Shown here in pieces: positions 5,311-6,574 of a DNA stretch of 6,574 nt. The notes below the pieces were generated by a model. The model had not been told where the DNA came from. It saw nothing but the letters and a program-made list of their open reading frames with translations, and made no database searches. The stretch is taken from assembly GCA_964404605.1 (NCBI GenBank), contig CAYOKT010000120.1, forward strand, positions 1 to 6,574. The letters run 5' to 3'. The DNA is from CAYOKT01 sp964404605 (GTDB lineage Bacteria > Electryoneota > Electryoneia > Electryoneales > Electryoneaceae). The translations under genes and the position numbers were made by a program. Positions within the stretch are counted from its first letter, which is position 1; every line of letters starts with the position of its first letter.

Positions 5311-6066
5311 TTACACTTCGATTTCCATGTTATCGTACGCTACAATAATATTTTCATAAGTTGACACATTTTCCTCTATTTCTTCGTGTGATAAATTGTT
5401 ATGTCCGATGTGGCTGATGACAATACGGGTATCAGGATATTTTTTGGCCAGCGTCATCACACCCGACACGGTAGTATGACCGGTTTTTCCGGAATAACCA
5501 GGTGTATGAAAAACAGCGACGTTCGCCTTCTCCATCATCGCCTTTTGATAATCATTTAGTTGCAGATATTGCTTATCATTGAAGTGAACGATACGTTTAT
5601 TGGATGCCGAAAACACCATTCCATATGTAGGAACACTATGTAGAATAGGGAAAGGAGTAACTTCGATACTATTTACTTTCACGGTTTTTCTATCATGTAA
5701 GACGTGAAATTCGCAGTTTTCATAGAGGTTGCCGGTTATTTCGAAATTGCCAAGAGCGGACATGTTCCCATAGACGGGGATTTTTTCCGGCCAATACTCG
5801 AATTCTGTTATCCCTCCAATATGGTCATAATGTTTATGTGAAAGGAATATTGCAGATATATGAAATATCCTATTCTGATTCAGAACATCGCCGATTGTTG
5901 GTGGGGTATCGTATAATAGGGTGTCAGAATTATTGCTCAGTATTACCGAGGATCTCCTTCGGCGGTTTTTCCCCTCCTTTTCTCTGGCCATCGTGCAAAT
6001 TTTGCAGCCGCACCCAATGGCCGGAATTCCCAGAGCATCCCCGGTGCCTGCGAATATCAGCTTCAT
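5311..6066 (-). CDS. PhnP-like metallo-beta-lactamase-fold phosphodiesterase
   Basis: Predicted dinuclear-metal hydrolase close to PhnP, which opens 5-phosphoribosyl 1,2-cyclic phosphate in phosphonate breakdown. The product is 251 residues, about the PhnP length. The N-terminus MKLIFAGTGDALGIPAIGC is PhnP-like. The structural zinc set is C19, C21 and C24 with H222. Active-site residues are H77, H79, D81 and H82 (SHKHYDH), H143, D164 (HFND) and H219, plus H197, which matches a proposed catalytic histidine. The C-terminal YDNMEIEV also resembles PhnP. The start is set at 6066 because similarity begins there and GGAAGGGG lies 8 nt upstream; an in-frame ATG at 6117 would add 17 unlikely residues. 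No C-P lyase gene is visible, so the substrate may differ. It lies in AT-rich DNA with AT-ending codons, unlike the left-hand genes. It could equally be called a generic MBL-fold hydrolase. Confidence 0.9.
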   Translation of the reverse strand: MKLIFAGTGDALGIPAIGCGCKICTMAREKEGKNRRRRSSVILSNNSDTLLYDTPPTIGDVLNQNRIFHISAIFLSHKHYDHIGGITEFEYWPEKIPVYGNMSALGNFEITGNLYENCEFHVLHDRKTVKVNSIEVTPFPILHSVPTYGMVFSASNKRIVHFNDKQYLQLNDYQKAMMEKANVAVFHTPGYSGKTGHTTVSGVMTLAKKYPDTRIVISHIGHNNLSHEEIEENVSTYENIIVAYDNMEIEV

Positions 6067-6074
6067 CGATACAT

Positions 6075-6082
6075 CCCCTTCC
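6075..6082 (-). promoter_or_regulatory. Ribosome-binding site fixing the PhnP-like start
   Basis: GGAAGGGG on the minus strand, 8 nt before the ATG at 6066. It favours that start over the in-frame ATG at 6117, in agreement with where PhnP similarity begins. Confidence 0.6.
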
Positions 6083-6120
6083 CTGTTACGTGTCATACAC
6101 GCTTCACGGGGTATCATTCA

Positions 6121-6142
6121 GATTGCCGCCATAGCGGCAATC
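6121..6142 (-). terminator. 9-bp hairpin between the secreted-protein gene and the PhnP-like gene
   Basis: GATTGCCGC pairs with GCGGCAATC around a 4-base loop, about 36 nt after the stop of the upstream gene. The minus-strand sequence after it (TGAATGATAC) lacks a U tract, so it is at best a weak or non-canonical terminator. On the plus strand it is followed by AGTTTACTC, also not a proper U run. Confidence 0.45.
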
Positions 6143-6178
6143 AGTTTACTCTTCAAACCGTACATACCCCCCTGTTTT

Positions 6179-6574
6179 CTACGGAAGATAGACGATTTTC
6201 CTGGTGCTCGTTCCTTTTTGCGTGTCGATGGTTTGAAGGAAATAGATGCCGCTGCTGAAACGCGACAAATCAATCAACTCTACCGTATTCTCTCTTCGAT
6301 GGTGCAGCGAGAGGACTTCCCTTCCAAGGCAATTGAACAGCTTCAGGAGCACCGTGCTGGTGGGGACCGACACCTTGAATACCCCGTTTCCCGGGTTCGG
6401 CCAGATATGAATCTCCCCGGAGGGCAGTTCCACAGGGCGTTCGACTACCGAAACATCATCGATGGTGGAATAGACCATCGTCCAGGTATTCCCGAAATCT
6501 GACGTACGCCAGAGAGCAAGTCGCGGGACATCGGGATTCCAGTACTCATAGAGCATGAGGAACATTTCGCCGGG
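6179..6574 (-). CDS. C-terminal part of a secreted protein with Asp-box and type IX secretion sorting domain (5' end outside window)
   Basis: 131 residues are visible and the frame is open to the right edge, so this is only the end of a longer protein. Residues 24-31 (TSDFGNTW) fit the Asp-box/BNR pattern T-x-D-x-G-x-T-W of sialidase-like beta-propellers. From about residue 56 the sequence is a classical Por/type IX C-terminal sorting domain: IWPNPGNG (57-64), a short beta strand series with LFNCLGREVLSL (79-90), then VELIDLSRFSSGIYFLQT (98-115) and a final RKIVYLP. In the family this domain directs outer-membrane translocation and is usually cleaved or retained at the surface. The product is therefore probably an extracellular or surface beta-propeller protein. 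Its enzymatic role, if any, is not visible. It points to an FCB-group host. The nearest downstream gene is the PhnP-like hydrolase, 112 nt away, and there is no obvious functional link. Confidence 0.85.
   Translation of the reverse strand, partial: PGEMFLMLYEYWNPDVPRLALWRTSDFGNTWTMVYSTIDDVSVVERPVELPSGEIHIWPNPGNGVFKVSVPTSTVLLKLFNCLGREVLSLHHRRENTVELIDLSRFSSGIYFLQTIDTQKGTSTRKIVYLP

Noticed and set aside
5921..6502. 193-codon plus-strand frame across the PhnP-like and secreted-protein genes
   Set aside because: Opposite two genes with clear motifs; it spans their intergenic hairpin and shows no family pattern.
1..6574. CRISPR array, tRNA, rRNA, insertion sequence or defence island
   Set aside because: No regularly spaced repeats, cloverleaf, rRNA-like stretch, transposase motif or known defence domain was seen on either strand.

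Overview
The window is mostly a high-GC bacterial chromosome segment (40 of 60 bases are G/C at 5041-5100). An AT-richer right end begins within about 5190-5310 (15 of 60 at 5341-5400) and recovers partly after about 6180 (32 of 60 at 6421-6480). The last gene carries a Por/type IX secretion-type C-terminal sorting domain. Together with the high GC, this suggests a GC-rich member of the Fibrobacterota-Chlorobiota-Bacteroidota (FCB) group or a related candidate phylum (Eisenbacteria- or Latescibacteria-like). That assignment is an inference from one domain plus composition and is not firm.

Layout from right to left, the direction most genes are read: (i) 6574-6179, the end of a secreted protein with an Asp-box and a type IX sorting domain, cut by the window edge; (ii) 6066-5311, an intact PhnP-like metallo-beta-lactamase-fold phosphodiesterase in AT-rich DNA; (iii) 4853-5185 on the plus strand, a small unrecognised helical protein; (iv) a 203-bp divergent intergenic region; (v) on the minus strand, acyl-CoA dehydrogenase (4649-3504), a fold-type I aminotransferase (3500-2343), ilvE (2247-1318), nusB (1216-665) and a calcineurin-like metallophosphoesterase (662 to beyond the left edge).

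The acyl-CoA dehydrogenase and first aminotransferase are 3 nt apart, and nusB and the phosphoesterase are 2 nt apart, so each pair is probably translationally coupled. The gaps around ilvE (95 and 101 nt) hold GC-rich hairpins without a U tract. The gap upstream of ilvE also contains an AT-rich patch that may be a promoter. The metabolic theme is amino-acid transamination (branched-chain in the case of ilvE) next to acyl-CoA oxidation, joined to housekeeping genes.

I see no CRISPR array, rRNA, tRNA, transposase or recognisable defence system. The most notable points are the composition break near 5200, the unrecognised small gene beside it, the U-tract-less hairpins at gene junctions, and a 13-bp element shared by the nusB and acyl-CoA dehydrogenase leaders. 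None amounts to a clearly new system. No gene-free stretch exceeds about 210 bp.
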